This document shows positions 12,675-22,469 of a stretch of 64,000 nucleotides of DNA, one piece after another. Under the pieces are notes generated by a model. It worked only from the letters and a program-made list of their open reading frames with translations, ran no database searches and had not been told where the DNA came from. The DNA is from Paramacrobiotus metropolitanus (Eukaryota; Tardigrada; Eutardigrada; Parachela; Macrobiotidae): assembly GCF_019649055.1 (NCBI RefSeq), contig NW_026570324.1, forward strand, positions 496,001 to 560,000, given 5' to 3'. Positions within the stretch are counted from its first letter, which is position 1, and every line of letters starts with the position of its first letter. The position numbers and the translations under genes were made by a program.

Positions 12675-12922
12675 TCATTTTGACAATATGATTATTACAT
12701 TTGTGCCTTCCATGGTTGCAAGCCCGCTTACTGTTGGCTGGGTAGAACTCGACACACCGTCTTCATCCTCCTCCTCATACGTATCGTAGTCTAGCTCGAT
12801 GCATTCTTCCCACAGCTCACGGCACGCCTCCACAATCTGCTGATTCTGTGCAACAGGAAATGCTATTCGGTTATACTCGTACACAAGCTGCTGCGCATGC
12901 CTGATTTTTAGGAGTAAACAGC
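12675..12922 (-). CDS. Possible terminal exon of an unknown gene
   Basis: The minus frame is open from a possible acceptor (TTTTCACAG before 12922) to a stop at 12675. It encodes a protein-like acidic segment with CRELWEECIELDYDTYEEED. It has no ATG of its own before the acidic region, so it would have to be the last exon of a gene whose 5' part I cannot find. Family unknown. It could also be a decayed transposon fragment. Confidence 0.22.
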
Positions 12923-13210
12923 TGTGAAAAGTAAAAAAGTAAGGAAAGGGAAAAGCAGAAAAGGAAGCACAGTACGAAAAGTGGCTGTATGCATGGAGCT
13001 CTTACTATCAGGTTAATAACTTTATCAGTACTTAGGTGGAACACACTGCTTTGGATTCTCACAGTATTAATTAGTTAAGTGCCTTAATACACCTTACATG
13101 CAGGTAATGAGTACATGGTAAAGTGCAATTATATCGTACCCTGTACTTTAAAATAATGTGTTTTTGCTGTTCTTTACTGATTGATGTGCCCTTTGATGGA
13201 CTTACTATCA

Positions 13211-13319
13211 CTTACTGTAGAAACTGTACTTACTGTAGTACAGTTACTGTAGTGTACTGTACTGTAGTGTAGTGTAGTACTGTAGTGTAGTACAGTAAAC
13301 TGTACTTACTGTAGAAACT
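13211..13319. repeat. Degenerate TACTGTAG/TAGTG simple repeat
   Basis: A run of ACTGTAG, TAGTG and TACAG words is bracketed by two exact copies of CTTACTGTAGAAACT (13211-13225 and 13305-13319). It reads as an expanded low-complexity or satellite-like tract. Confidence 0.75.
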
Positions 13320-13683
13320 TACCTAGGTTAGTGCAGCGTAATAATTACTTACTGTATTGTATTGCAAGTAAGTAACTGTAATGTCAGTAATGTGCGCAAT
13401 CTCTGCCTATTATCACCATCTTATTAAAGCAATACTAGGAAAAATGCACGTTGGCGTGCATTGGCAGACCGGAGCGCAGCAGCTTTTCGCTTGTGCGCAT
13501 AACTATTTTTTAACGTGCAACCAGTAGCACTCTTAACAATTACCATAATCAATGATATAAACTTAGCAACATAACCGGCCAGTAACATTTTCGTGATGAC
13601 CTTTCGTAACAACCTTTCGTTACGGACACAGATACATTTTTGCATTGGAGCTGAATTAAGAGGACCTTCGCTACGCTCCGGTC

Positions 13684-13702
13684 GACAATACAATACAATA
13701 CA
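13684..13702 (+). repeat. Short AATAC microsatellite
   Basis: Roughly four tandem copies of ACAAT/AATAC lie just upstream of the small secreted peptide gene. Confidence 0.6.
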
Positions 13703-13869
13703 ATAAGCAATACAACGTTACGATTACTCTTGGCAACAGCCGGATAAAAAAATAATCTGGATGAGCAGCATTAGCAGTCTCTGCATTCGTAAACCGATTT
13801 AGTTGAATTTTTATCGTGTGCCGCTGTTTGAATCAAACGGTGATTATTATTATTGTTAACGGGAACATC

Positions 13870-14112
13870 ATGTTTCTGCGGACAACATTGGTAGCGGTGT
13901 TTGTGGTGGTTGCTGTGTGCAGTAGCGTCATCAGTGCCTCCTGGGGTTACGCGGGCGATTACCACGCGGCGGATCGGGGCTACGGGGACGATTATAACGC
14001 AGCAGACTCGGAGGGGTTCTACGCCCAATATGGACACAATATGGATTATGCCCGCCAAATGGCTTACGACTACTATGGTCAGAGGGCGAAGCGATCGCGT
14101 CCCCGAGGATAG
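13870..14112 (+). CDS. Small secreted Tyr/Asp/Gly-rich peptide precursor
   Basis: A single-exon frame of 80 aa. It starts MFLRTTLVAVFVVVAVCSSV, a clear signal peptide with cleavage likely after VISA. The mature part is rich in Tyr, Asp, Gly and Ala (GYAGDYHAADRGYGDDYN) and contains one near-duplicated unit, GDYHAADRGYG / DDYNAADSEGF. It ends in the basic stretch GQRAKRSRPRG, which includes a KR dibasic site of the kind cut by prohormone convertases. A neuropeptide-like or cuticle/mucus-type role is possible; neither is shown. A polyA signal AATAAA at 14219-14224, 107 bases past the stop, supports a genuine transcript. Confidence 0.6.
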   Translation: MFLRTTLVAVFVVVAVCSSVISASWGYAGDYHAADRGYGDDYNAADSEGFYAQYGHNMDYARQMAYDYYGQRAKRSRPRG

Positions 14113-15842
14113 GGACAAACTGTTTAATGCATCTGCATAATTGCAATACCAAGGTTATGGAGTTATGTAGTTATATGAATACTAACAAGCTGAGCACGGA
14201 TGAATGTTGGCTTAATGTAATAAACATCGTGCCAATCAACTCAAACAGCAATTATTTATTTCGCAGCAAACAGCTATTATTTAAATATTTATTATTATGC
14301 AGTTAACCTTTTTACATGTTCAAAATCATCAGACATTATTCATCCGCGCTGGGCTTGTTATTATTAATTTATCCATATAATCAGTTTTGTACGGAGTTTA
14401 CTGATTTAATGTGCATCTCTGCGCTGGCATATGAGAAAATGTTATGCTCTTGATTCTTCAATACAGAGAAAAACACTGGTAATAATATGCGGAAATAAAA
14501 TAAGCCACATTACCGTGCTACTTAGAAAATGCTTGTTATATTAAAAAATCCAATCAAGCACAACTGAAGTACCATTACGGCTAGCTTCAACCATAATCAT
14601 TCTAACAAAGACAAATTCTGCCAATAAAACACCATTTTTTATAGTTTTTGTTTTTTGATTACAGCAGCGTTTTATTTACTTTTCTTGTATTTTATCAATA
14701 CGAGTAGTTTTTTGGAAGGGCGTTGGCTGGGGTTTTCATTTCGGGAAAAGCTTTTAATTCGGAAGCGTTTCTGTTAACGCCAGGTTGGTCGGGCTTATCG
14801 TAGAAGCTGCATCCGATTCATAATTTTATCGTGCAGTCGTTCAGATGGCCACTATAATTATAGTAAGTGAATGGGTGATGGTCGTTCAAAGTGGCCACCA
14901 TTTATTACAAATTCCTCAAACCGATTTCCTTTAATTCGGTTTTCTTCTCTATCCATTTCAGCATGGCGTAATCTGTATATATGTAGCACTGTACTTGGAA
15001 TTTTTAGAAAATTTACGAGTAAATCTCGTATATTCTATAGAAATCTCGTATATAGATATCTTATATTTCGATGCACATATATTCTATACTTAATAATTCG
15101 ATATAAAAAAAAACGGTTTCTCGACGCATTGCACATATATTCTATACTTAATAATTCGATATAAAAAAATACGGTTTATTGCAGTATTGTTTGTCTGTTG
15201 CTCAACACAATGCAAAACTGATATTCATCTCCCGCATATGCTTAAAGCAGTAAAACCTTATAAAAGACTTTAATGGTGCGGACGGTGACAATGCCCGGAC
15301 ACAAAGTGAGACTGGCAGCGAGGAATTCGGAAAATGTCACTTGAATAAACCGTTTCTCGATCACAAAGTGAAATATTAATGACTAACACGAAGCAGCAAA
15401 ATTACTGCAAGCGGAAAATACCATCTGAAGATGTAGAGTAGGTAGCGCCGTGAAAAAACTGCATCAAATGGCCGCAAAACATTTACGAGTCAAAACCGGG
15501 ACAAAGTCACTGCTATCATCAGTTACAGTCAGTACTATCTATACTTCTATTCTTCGTACTGACAACGAATATATTATTGACTACTTACTTGTTAGCATTC
15601 TAGCGTTAATTAGAGAGTTCGTTTATAGCAAAAGCTACGGTGTATAAAGGTTACAGTTATCGACCGGAGCGTAACGAAGGTCCCCTATACCGGAAGCGCA
15701 ATGCTTTCGTTGATGTTAAGTAAAAAAATTAATTATTACTCGCACGAGCAAAAACCTGCTACAAAAAGCAAAAACACGCGAAAATGCAGGCCAACGTTAT
15801 ATATACAATGTATACAGTTATAGCACAATCTACGGATAAAGG
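14113..15842. other. Intergenic region with a tandem duplication
   Basis: Holds the 3' end of the upstream peptide gene (AATAAA at 14219) and a 58-bp-period duplication at 15073-15177. No further coding sequence recognised. At 15659-15683 lies an inverted copy of a motif at 13662-13687 (see findings). Confidence 0.5.
15073..15177 (+). repeat. Tandem duplication, 58-bp period
   Basis: The 47-base block GCACATATATTCTATACTTA...ACGGTTT occurs at 15073-15119 and 15131-15177 with one mismatch in the A-run. It looks like a recent local duplication. Confidence 0.85.
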
Positions 15843-16748
15843 TCATTCGCACTGCATGAATACCTTGTGGGTAGACGTTTCCGCGAAAACGATTACAGCT
15901 ATGGACATCCATACGTGCATAAAGTTATGAGCACCAAGGAAAATGGAAAATTGCGGCTCCTTGAAGACATCGCTGTCCAGCATCAGTTGTGCGATAGTCT
16001 GGGCGAACGAGAAGAAGCTCGCCACGGTGACCAGCAATAACGGCACACCCACACACGGTTCCATTTGTCCGTATATACGGTTCAGCTTTTTAATGGCCGC
16101 CGAATAGCGCCGCACGTGCTGCAAGAGCTGCTTCCTGGACACTGCGGGCAGACGTTGGGACAAAAGCGCCAATCCGTCCAGTACTCGCGTGGCGGCCTGC
16201 CTGTACTGGTGAAAGAGTAGACAAACAATGACGTAATTCCCGTAAACGATAACGTAACTGATGGCCCCTAGTACGGCAATCCAGGACTCGGAAACGACAG
16301 CGGGCACGGTGAATACCGCATAATGGACGGTGGTGGTATTGGTAATGTTGTCCATAACGGACTTCAGCGGCACCAGGCATGCTACGGTAAGGAGAACGGC
16401 TGCTGGCCCGAGTGATACGATCAGGCGCATGAGTTGGCGGCGTTCAGGATATGACTCAGTGGGATCTACAGTGAAATCGCGCAAAGCGCGGTACATTTTC
16501 CCCTGGCGAAGATTACAACATACTGCTGCTGCCAGATTCAACAACGCAGTAGCGCAGGACGTCTGAGAAAACGCGGTAGTGACAAAGAACAAGACCGGGA
16601 TGAACTTGAATCGCGTGCAGCTCGACTGGTAGTCGACTGTCCCATTCACAACCAGATCTATCCAGTCAACCGTAACAAAAATCCCATAAGCTGTAAGCAA
16701 GAATAAGCCCACCAGTAACCGGCACAGAAACGAAGAGACCCCAGACAT
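15843..16748 (-). CDS. Gustatory-receptor-like multi-pass membrane protein
   Basis: One open frame of 301 aa from the first ATG (16748). Hydrophobic segments lie at about residues 6-26, 50-75, 104-123, 143-176, 235-260 and 275-292, which gives six spans. The long internal loop (HQYRQAATRVLDGLALLSQR ... YSAAIKKLNRIYG) running into a hydrophobic helix resembles the second intracellular loop and TM5 of arthropod gustatory receptors. Those receptors have seven spans and about 400 aa and end in a TYxxxLxQF-type helix. That last helix is absent before the stop at 15843. A possible splice donor, AAG|GTATTC, near 15861 could lead to a missing last exon that I did not find. So the gene may be incomplete in this model or C-terminally truncated. 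The family call is based on topology and loop character, not a strong motif. Confidence 0.5.
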   Translation of the reverse strand: MSGVSSFLCRLLVGLFLLTAYGIFVTVDWIDLVVNGTVDYQSSCTRFKFIPVLFFVTTAFSQTSCATALLNLAAAVCCNLRQGKMYRALRDFTVDPTESYPERRQLMRLIVSLGPAAVLLTVACLVPLKSVMDNITNTTTVHYAVFTVPAVVSESWIAVLGAISYVIVYGNYVIVCLLFHQYRQAATRVLDGLALLSQRLPAVSRKQLLQHVRRYSAAIKKLNRIYGQMEPCVGVPLLLVTVASFFSFAQTIAQLMLDSDVFKEPQFSIFLGAHNFMHVWMSIAVIVFAETSTHKVFMQCE

Positions 16749-17598
16749 TTTGTTTCCCGCAACGCCAACCTGTGGATGTACAGCCAATGTCAATTGAAAT
16801 AATAAAGGTCACTGTAACGAGAAGCGTTATGGAAAGACACTACGGTACGGGTCGCATCTATAGCTGACAAATGTAGTGAATGAACTGGCCAGTTCTCCTT
16901 CATTTAATCCACACCTGATGAAATTCATCCACCGGAAGGAAGTCACACTTACTGGATGTACGGAATTTATTGCCAATTGACAGTCCAAAACACTGGCGAA
17001 TTTCGGGGAGCACAGCCGGTTCAGTTTTGCACTACGTGCTTGTAATTTTAAATTACGGCCAGCTTTACAGACGTATTGCGTTCGCAGTACCGTTAGATTC
17101 GTAGCGTCATAATCATTTACAGAGTTGTCGTGATGTAAGTTTATGTGGTTTGCAATCTGTTCAAAGCAAAGTGCCCTTCCTGAAGGCGAGGCGACGGTAA
17201 ACCTCTATTTACATGTCTGCAGGAAACCATGAGCCATTATCGGATTTACTGACGCAGAAATTTACTTCAGAATAATTTGTTGCTTTGAAAAGCTAATAAT
17301 TACGATATTATAATATCTCAACCACCTTTATCGAGGCCCGTTTGCTGTCATGCGGCAATAATTATTTTATTATGTAATTTATTTAATTCGCGTCAGAGCA
17401 GGTAGCGCATTTCCGGCAGGGATGACTGTCTAGCATGGGATTTTACACCTGGCTATTAAAAGTACGCACGGAGTGTGTGTAACCAAATCAGTAACAAGTG
17501 CGTTCGTATTCCGTAACAAAATACCAAAGCTACATGTAGTATTGCTTACCGTTGCAGATTAAAGGTACCGGCAAGTTACAAAGCGAAATAACAACCTG
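16749..17598. other. Non-coding stretch upstream of the receptor-like gene
   Basis: Likely contains the promoter of the minus-strand receptor-like gene. No exon or repeat recognised. Confidence 0.4.
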
Positions 17599-17995
17599 TG
17601 GCACGTTTCGTACCAAAGAAAAAAAGTGAATCGTTTTTTCTCTCCTTGTAGTCACAGTAGACATCTGTAAACAGGCTGTAGACACCCTGTAGACCTATCG
17701 GTAGTCACTTGGTTTCTTAGGATTTATGCAGTGTGTCTACAACGGTGTCTAGAGGTTGCCTACGGATGTCTACCGCTGAATACAGGCATACCTTCTTAGG
17801 TTCAACTAAATACTCTGCCTGTATATACCGGTAGTCATGTGTAGACAGCCCGTAGACACCACTGTAGAAGTGTAGACATACTGTAGTCCCCTGGTTTCTT
17901 AGGATGTATACAAGTTGTCTACAGGGTAGGGTGTCTACAGTGACTACAAGAAGGAAAAAACGTTCCAGTTTTTTTCTTTGGTACGAAACGTTCCA
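17599..17995. mobile_element. Long inverted repeat, hairpin MITE-like
   Basis: About 65 bases at 17599-17665 (TGGCACGTTTCGTACCAAAG, A-run, then a T-run, CTTGTAGTCACAGTAGAC) recur in inverted orientation at 17930-17995 with few mismatches. The interior is packed with degenerate GTAGACA / TGTCTAC words in both orientations and two copies of TGGTTTCTTAGGAT (near 17710 and 17893). The structure would fold into a long hairpin. No clear target-site duplication was found and no transposase is encoded. Confidence 0.75.
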
Positions 17996-18660
17996 TATAT
18001 AAAATAAAGAAGCATTTTTTATTTCACTATTAGAAGTGTACATGTACTTGTACACAGCACTTTGTACCGGGCGGTACCGGTACCAGAACCAGACTATACT
18101 CACACGGTCACACCAGAAACCAAATTCTGCACGATGTTTTTGCAACTTCTACTATGTAGGCTGGGTTGGGAGTAAAAAGACGTTTAGTTTGTGCTAGTGC
18201 TACGTGTTGTTTCTGGCGTACTCGGCAGTCGATCGGCACCGTCGGGATTTCGGAATTGGGATGGTGTAGGCATCGTGCGCAGTCTTACCATTAGATATTT
18301 TACAGTACAGATACACACCGTGCTTTTCTCACCGCAGATGCCCCCAACAGGGCAGAATGGAAGAAACTGGGGCAGGTTTCTTTGGAGGCGATATTCATAC
18401 AAATAAATGAGTGCCGGGTATTTGCACCAGCAGAAGAGCCCCGTGCTTGTATTTACTGCTTGTAAATTTTGACGATGATGTAAAACATCTGTCTCCGGTG
18501 TTCTTTTGTGAGATGAACTCAAGTAAACACATACGGATAGGTTACTGTTAGAAAAGTTTTTGCTTATACGTCCGCTCTTATGTACTTCGATAGGATTCTC
18601 CTTATTACGAGGCGCGAAACGCTGTTTATGCCAGAACGCTTGGCCGTATTTCGGAACAAC
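17996..18660. other. Non-coding stretch between two inverted-repeat elements
   Basis: A minus-strand open frame covers most of it but crosses the adjacent element's terminal repeat and has unconvincing composition. No gene called. Confidence 0.4.
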
Positions 18661-18669
18661 CATGTTGAG
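18661..18669 (+). repeat. Target-site duplication, left copy
   Basis: CATGTTGAG occurs here, immediately outside the left terminal repeat, and again exactly outside the right terminal repeat at 20422-20430. Confidence 0.9.
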
Positions 18670-20421
18670 GGCAGGGGATAAAAGGTGGCAGTGGCACCTG
18701 CCACTGGCAACTGCCACCGGCAGTGGCAGTTGCCACTACGCGTTCTGGCAAGCGATAAAAGGTGGCAGTTGCCAGAAGCGGTAAAACTAATTTTTTTGTG
18801 CAAAAACGTTAGATTTCCCTAAATTTGGGACGGCTAATGTGTCCCCCGGTTAGATCGGTTGAGAAATATAAAGCCGCTAGGCCCATAAAAACGATCAATT
18901 CTAAATTGTCATGTTTGTTGCGGCAGTATGATACCTCTGTTATTATCCGCTCGCCGGCCAAGCAAAAACCAACTAAAATATCTGTACATACAACGTAGTA
19001 CGCTGGTACATTCATTACCAGTTGCTACGGCAGGAAGGACATTGGAAGTATTCACATTGACAGACACATTCTAGAGAATATACATCGCTGCACTTGCATG
19101 CACGTGTACTTGCAATATACACTACATACGGGAATTAATAATATTCTGAAAAAACCTAGTTTAATACGGATAATGGTTCTCGTGGTAGTAGCGGCAGCAC
19201 TACTGGTGATCTTAGTTGCGCTGCTGCTGGTTGTCGTAATAATACTGGTAGCGGCTATGGTACCGCTATTCGTTATTCCCGTCGCAGGGGGCAGCCGCCA
19301 TAGACGTTTTCGCACGTAACTAAATACAGGAATTTCGCAGTGCGCCATAAAGGGAACTGCGCATATGAGGAGGATTGTGGATGAGTCGGTCTAATGCATT
19401 AGCTGCTACGGGTTAAGCTGAACACCAGTTCCGTAATCTGTTGACGTAACGGCCAACCTGGATGGTTGTACCAACCAACAACTGCGGTTGATAAATGAAC
19501 AATGCAACCCCCACGCCATTAATATTAGTTAGTTCAACCATTGTTATGACAATTGTGATGCCGTCACCTATCTAACGAACTAACTTTTCATTAATAATCA
19601 GCTATAGTAGTCATCGTAAGCCCATAGACACACGCGTTTATCCTGGCACTTCTTAAACAGCGCGCTTTGGCACACGATGCTGTTTGTTATTGCGACAAGT
19701 ACATAAAAATTTACACAAAATCAACCTCTACGAATCGAAGAACAAATGATCGATAAAAAGGTAATATGCTGTGTAAAATTGTGTGGCAATGCCGATAGCC
19801 TCAGTACTGCAGGACGGCGGACGCCTAACGTGCGACCATCTTCGCGCAAAGTTCCTTTTATGGCGCACTGCAAAATTCTTGCAGTCAGTGACGTGCAAAG
19901 CAACGTCTATGGCGGCTGCCACTGCGCCGAGAATCACGAATAGCGGTACCAGCCGCTACCAGAATTACTGCATTTTACGACAACCAGCATTAGCGCCACT
20001 AAGATTACCAGTACCGTTGCCGCTACTACCACCAGAACCATTAACCGTATTAAACTGGAATCACCGTTTCTCACTTCTCAGTTTTAAGTAGGTTTTTGGT
20101 TCCTTTGCATTTTAGGTTTATTAGTGTGTTATGTTTTTCTTGGTTTCTTGAATGTGTTGTTAGGCTTCTTTGGTTTCTTCGGAATATAAAGAATCAACTG
20201 TTTTTATGGACAGTGGTTTTTATATTTCTCAAGCGATCTAACCGGGGGACACATTAGCCGTCCCAAATTTAGGGAAATCTGACGCTTTTGCATAAAAAAC
20301 TAAGTTTTATCGTTTCTGGCAACTGCCACCTTTTATCGCTTGCCAGAACGCGTAGTGGCAACTGCCACTGCCGGTGGCAGTTGCCAGTGGCAGGTGCCAC
20401 TGCCACCTTTTATCCCCTGCC
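18670..20421. mobile_element. Foldback/MULE-like element, 1.75 kb, 9-bp target duplication
   Basis: The terminal inverted repeats are about 203 bp each (18670-18872 and 20219-20421), near-identical, beginning GGCAGGGGATAAAAGGTGGC. Within each arm a short unit, GGCAGTGGCA / TGCCACTGGCA, is repeated in both orientations, the internally repetitive arm structure typical of foldback elements. A second, more diverged inverted pair lies inside (19155-19362 against 19844-20058). The central unique part is about 480 bp. The 9-bp direct duplication CATGTTGAG flanks the ends exactly; 9-bp duplications are known for Drosophila FB elements and Mutator-like elements. No intact transposase is visible, so it is non-autonomous. 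It lies about 300 bp beyond the 3' end of the fucosyltransferase gene. Confidence 0.9.
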
Positions 20422-20430
20422 CATGTTGAG
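20422..20430 (+). repeat. Target-site duplication, right copy
   Basis: CATGTTGAG, the partner of the copy at 18661-18669. The two together fix the borders of the element between them. Confidence 0.9.
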
Positions 20431-20722
20431 CGATGCATCAAATTATCGTTTGTTAAAAACCTTAAGACAAACCTTGTGGGCGATGTCAGCAAGTACCGTT
20501 ACAGTTTGTACGTCTTTTCGCTACTGAAAAATACCATCTTAGCTTTCGACTTGTGTTGTGATCCCGTCAACAGGTCACAATGCTCGCTTACAGTGAACAG
20601 TAACAACAACAAGTAAAACAGAGTATCCGTCAGCAACAAAACAAAAACACCAAATCTCATCTGACAGCCTATCACACTTCAGAATGTCAAAATGATGATC
20701 ATATTCACATGCCAAGCTGCAT

Positions 20723-22469
20723 TCAGCGAATGCGGCCCAGTAAACATTCCCAGTAAAACCGCATCCGCAGCCACCACCAATTTGCCGTCGGAGTACACAT
20801 CGCCGTCTGACCGCGTGCCCACCATTCCGACAGATTCCGCACACTTTCACTGCGATACCCCGGAGTATGGAGTATCTCACACAATCGGCACAACGATGAC
20901 CTTTTCGGGTCCATCAGCACTGGTCGCGCGGCGTCCGGCTTGTGCCATTTGAAATACTGCTGATAAAGGTCATCATTATCGGCTACCTTGTGCAGGTAGT
21001 GGCCTAATTCCGCCGGGCTATCGAATGCGGAGGCGTCCATGAAGGATCCGGGAGGCAGGAAGTGGGTGTAGTTGGCGCCACCGCGTACCACCGGGATCGC
21101 ACCGAACGCCAGCGCGCGGAACGGTTTTTCCGTCACATAGTCCGGGCATAAACTGTAAAGGAGCATCGTTTGTTCCTTTAAAAATAGCAGGTTCATCGAA
21201 GATATTCAATTCCGTACACGGTATTATCGACAAAAACTTAATGAGGTACGTTGTGAGTTCTAAATAATCCAAGAAAACTAAGTGCACACTTTGCTTTTCC
21301 ATCAGAAGTGCACCGGTTCTATATCTGCAGCAGCCGATGCCGACTGTTCCATACGCCGAATGCACAAAGTTAGGGTTACCCCTAGTTAGCTTTTACCGTT
21401 CGTTCGCCGTTAGATTTTCCAGACATAAGGATTTGTGAACCGCTTTTACATAAAGGTCAACGGTAAATCGCTCCACACGAGAGCACGGTGTGGTTTGAAC
21501 ATGAAAAAGTAAAGACTGAAGCTCACGTTAAGGAAATGAATTATCGAAAAGTCCAGCCTGACTACCAGTTGAGCGTTTAGCGAATCCAGCAATGTACGCA
21601 CCCAGGAGCCTGATAACAACCAATAAATAAGTTGGTTGTTTCATAACAGGCAGCACCAACCTGTTCTCAAAGGCCAAATAAAACTTATATTCCCCGGTCA
21701 AGCGCCTCTCACATTCCATCCTCCCATCAACCTGTTTCGGGCATTCCCGTTTTCGCGTCCCACACCCACCGATGACATCCACGGGGAAATGCCAACCCAG
21801 CTCCCATGTCAGCAGCTCGCGTTTCCCCGCCGAATCGCAGATCGATACAAACGCCAACGCACGGTTCTTTCTCCTAGTTGTCTCGAATGGCGTCCTGGCA
21901 TTCCAGAACCGCTGGAACTCCTCATCCACATAGAAGTTGGACACCACATCCGAATCCAGCCGGTACGTCCACGTCAGATTGAAGAAATCCCGCCACGCCT
22001 CCGCTTTTAAATCAATTTGCTCCTGCGCCGCTGGGGATTCCAGGTTGAAGTACACGTAGACCTGGTCCGTGTAGCGACGCACTGGAACATCATCCGGATG
22101 AGCCCAAGCGTCATAAGCCGCGTGGAAGACAACGGCAGCGGCCGTGTCTATAGCTGATCGCTCATTGGTCAGGTGACAATGTGACACCGGGCATTGGCTG
22201 AGGTCGTCGTGGAGATTCGGGTGCTCAGCTCGGAAAAACGGTGACCAGAACAGGATGGTTTTGGTGCCGGTGGGAGGAAGAGGACCGGGTTGTGGAGGAG
22301 GTCGCGGAGGGATGTGCGGGATGGGGGTGTCACTAGGAAGCAGCTGAAGGAGCAACCACAGGACGGAGCTGATTAAGCATGTGACAAAGACCAGTCGGCG
22401 GGTTGACAAGGAACAATGGCAGTGTCGCGTTAAAACCTTTCGTATTCTTGATCCTGGATGCGCCGCCAT
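20723..22469 (-). CDS. Alpha-1,3-fucosyltransferase (GT10 family)
   Basis: Two exons, 22469-21661 and 21152-20723, join in phase 2 and give 412 aa. The start is the first ATG (22469); the frame extends upstream without another ATG. Topology is type II: a basic cytoplasmic head, one membrane span (about 27-44, LVFVTCLISSVLWLLLQLL), a Pro-rich stem, then the catalytic domain. The GT10 signature is split by the intron: KFYLAFEN | S-LCPDYVTEKPFRAL, followed by GAIPVVRGG and SFMDASAF. Near the C-terminus CRLCEILH...EWWARGQ matches the usual end of the fold. Upstream, WTYRLDSDV is the conserved Tyr-Arg acceptor/donor region. The enzyme would transfer fucose from GDP-fucose to N-acetylglucosamine in the Golgi lumen. 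Whether it acts on the N-glycan core or antennae cannot be told. Confidence 0.94.

Noticed and set aside
17717-18145. 142-codon minus-strand open frame
   Set aside because: Overlaps the hairpin repeat and its degenerate TGTCTAC units; open by composition.
18184-18717. 177-codon minus-strand open frame
   Set aside because: It starts inside the foldback terminal repeat and continues into unrelated flanking DNA; composition is not protein-like and no domain is recognisable.
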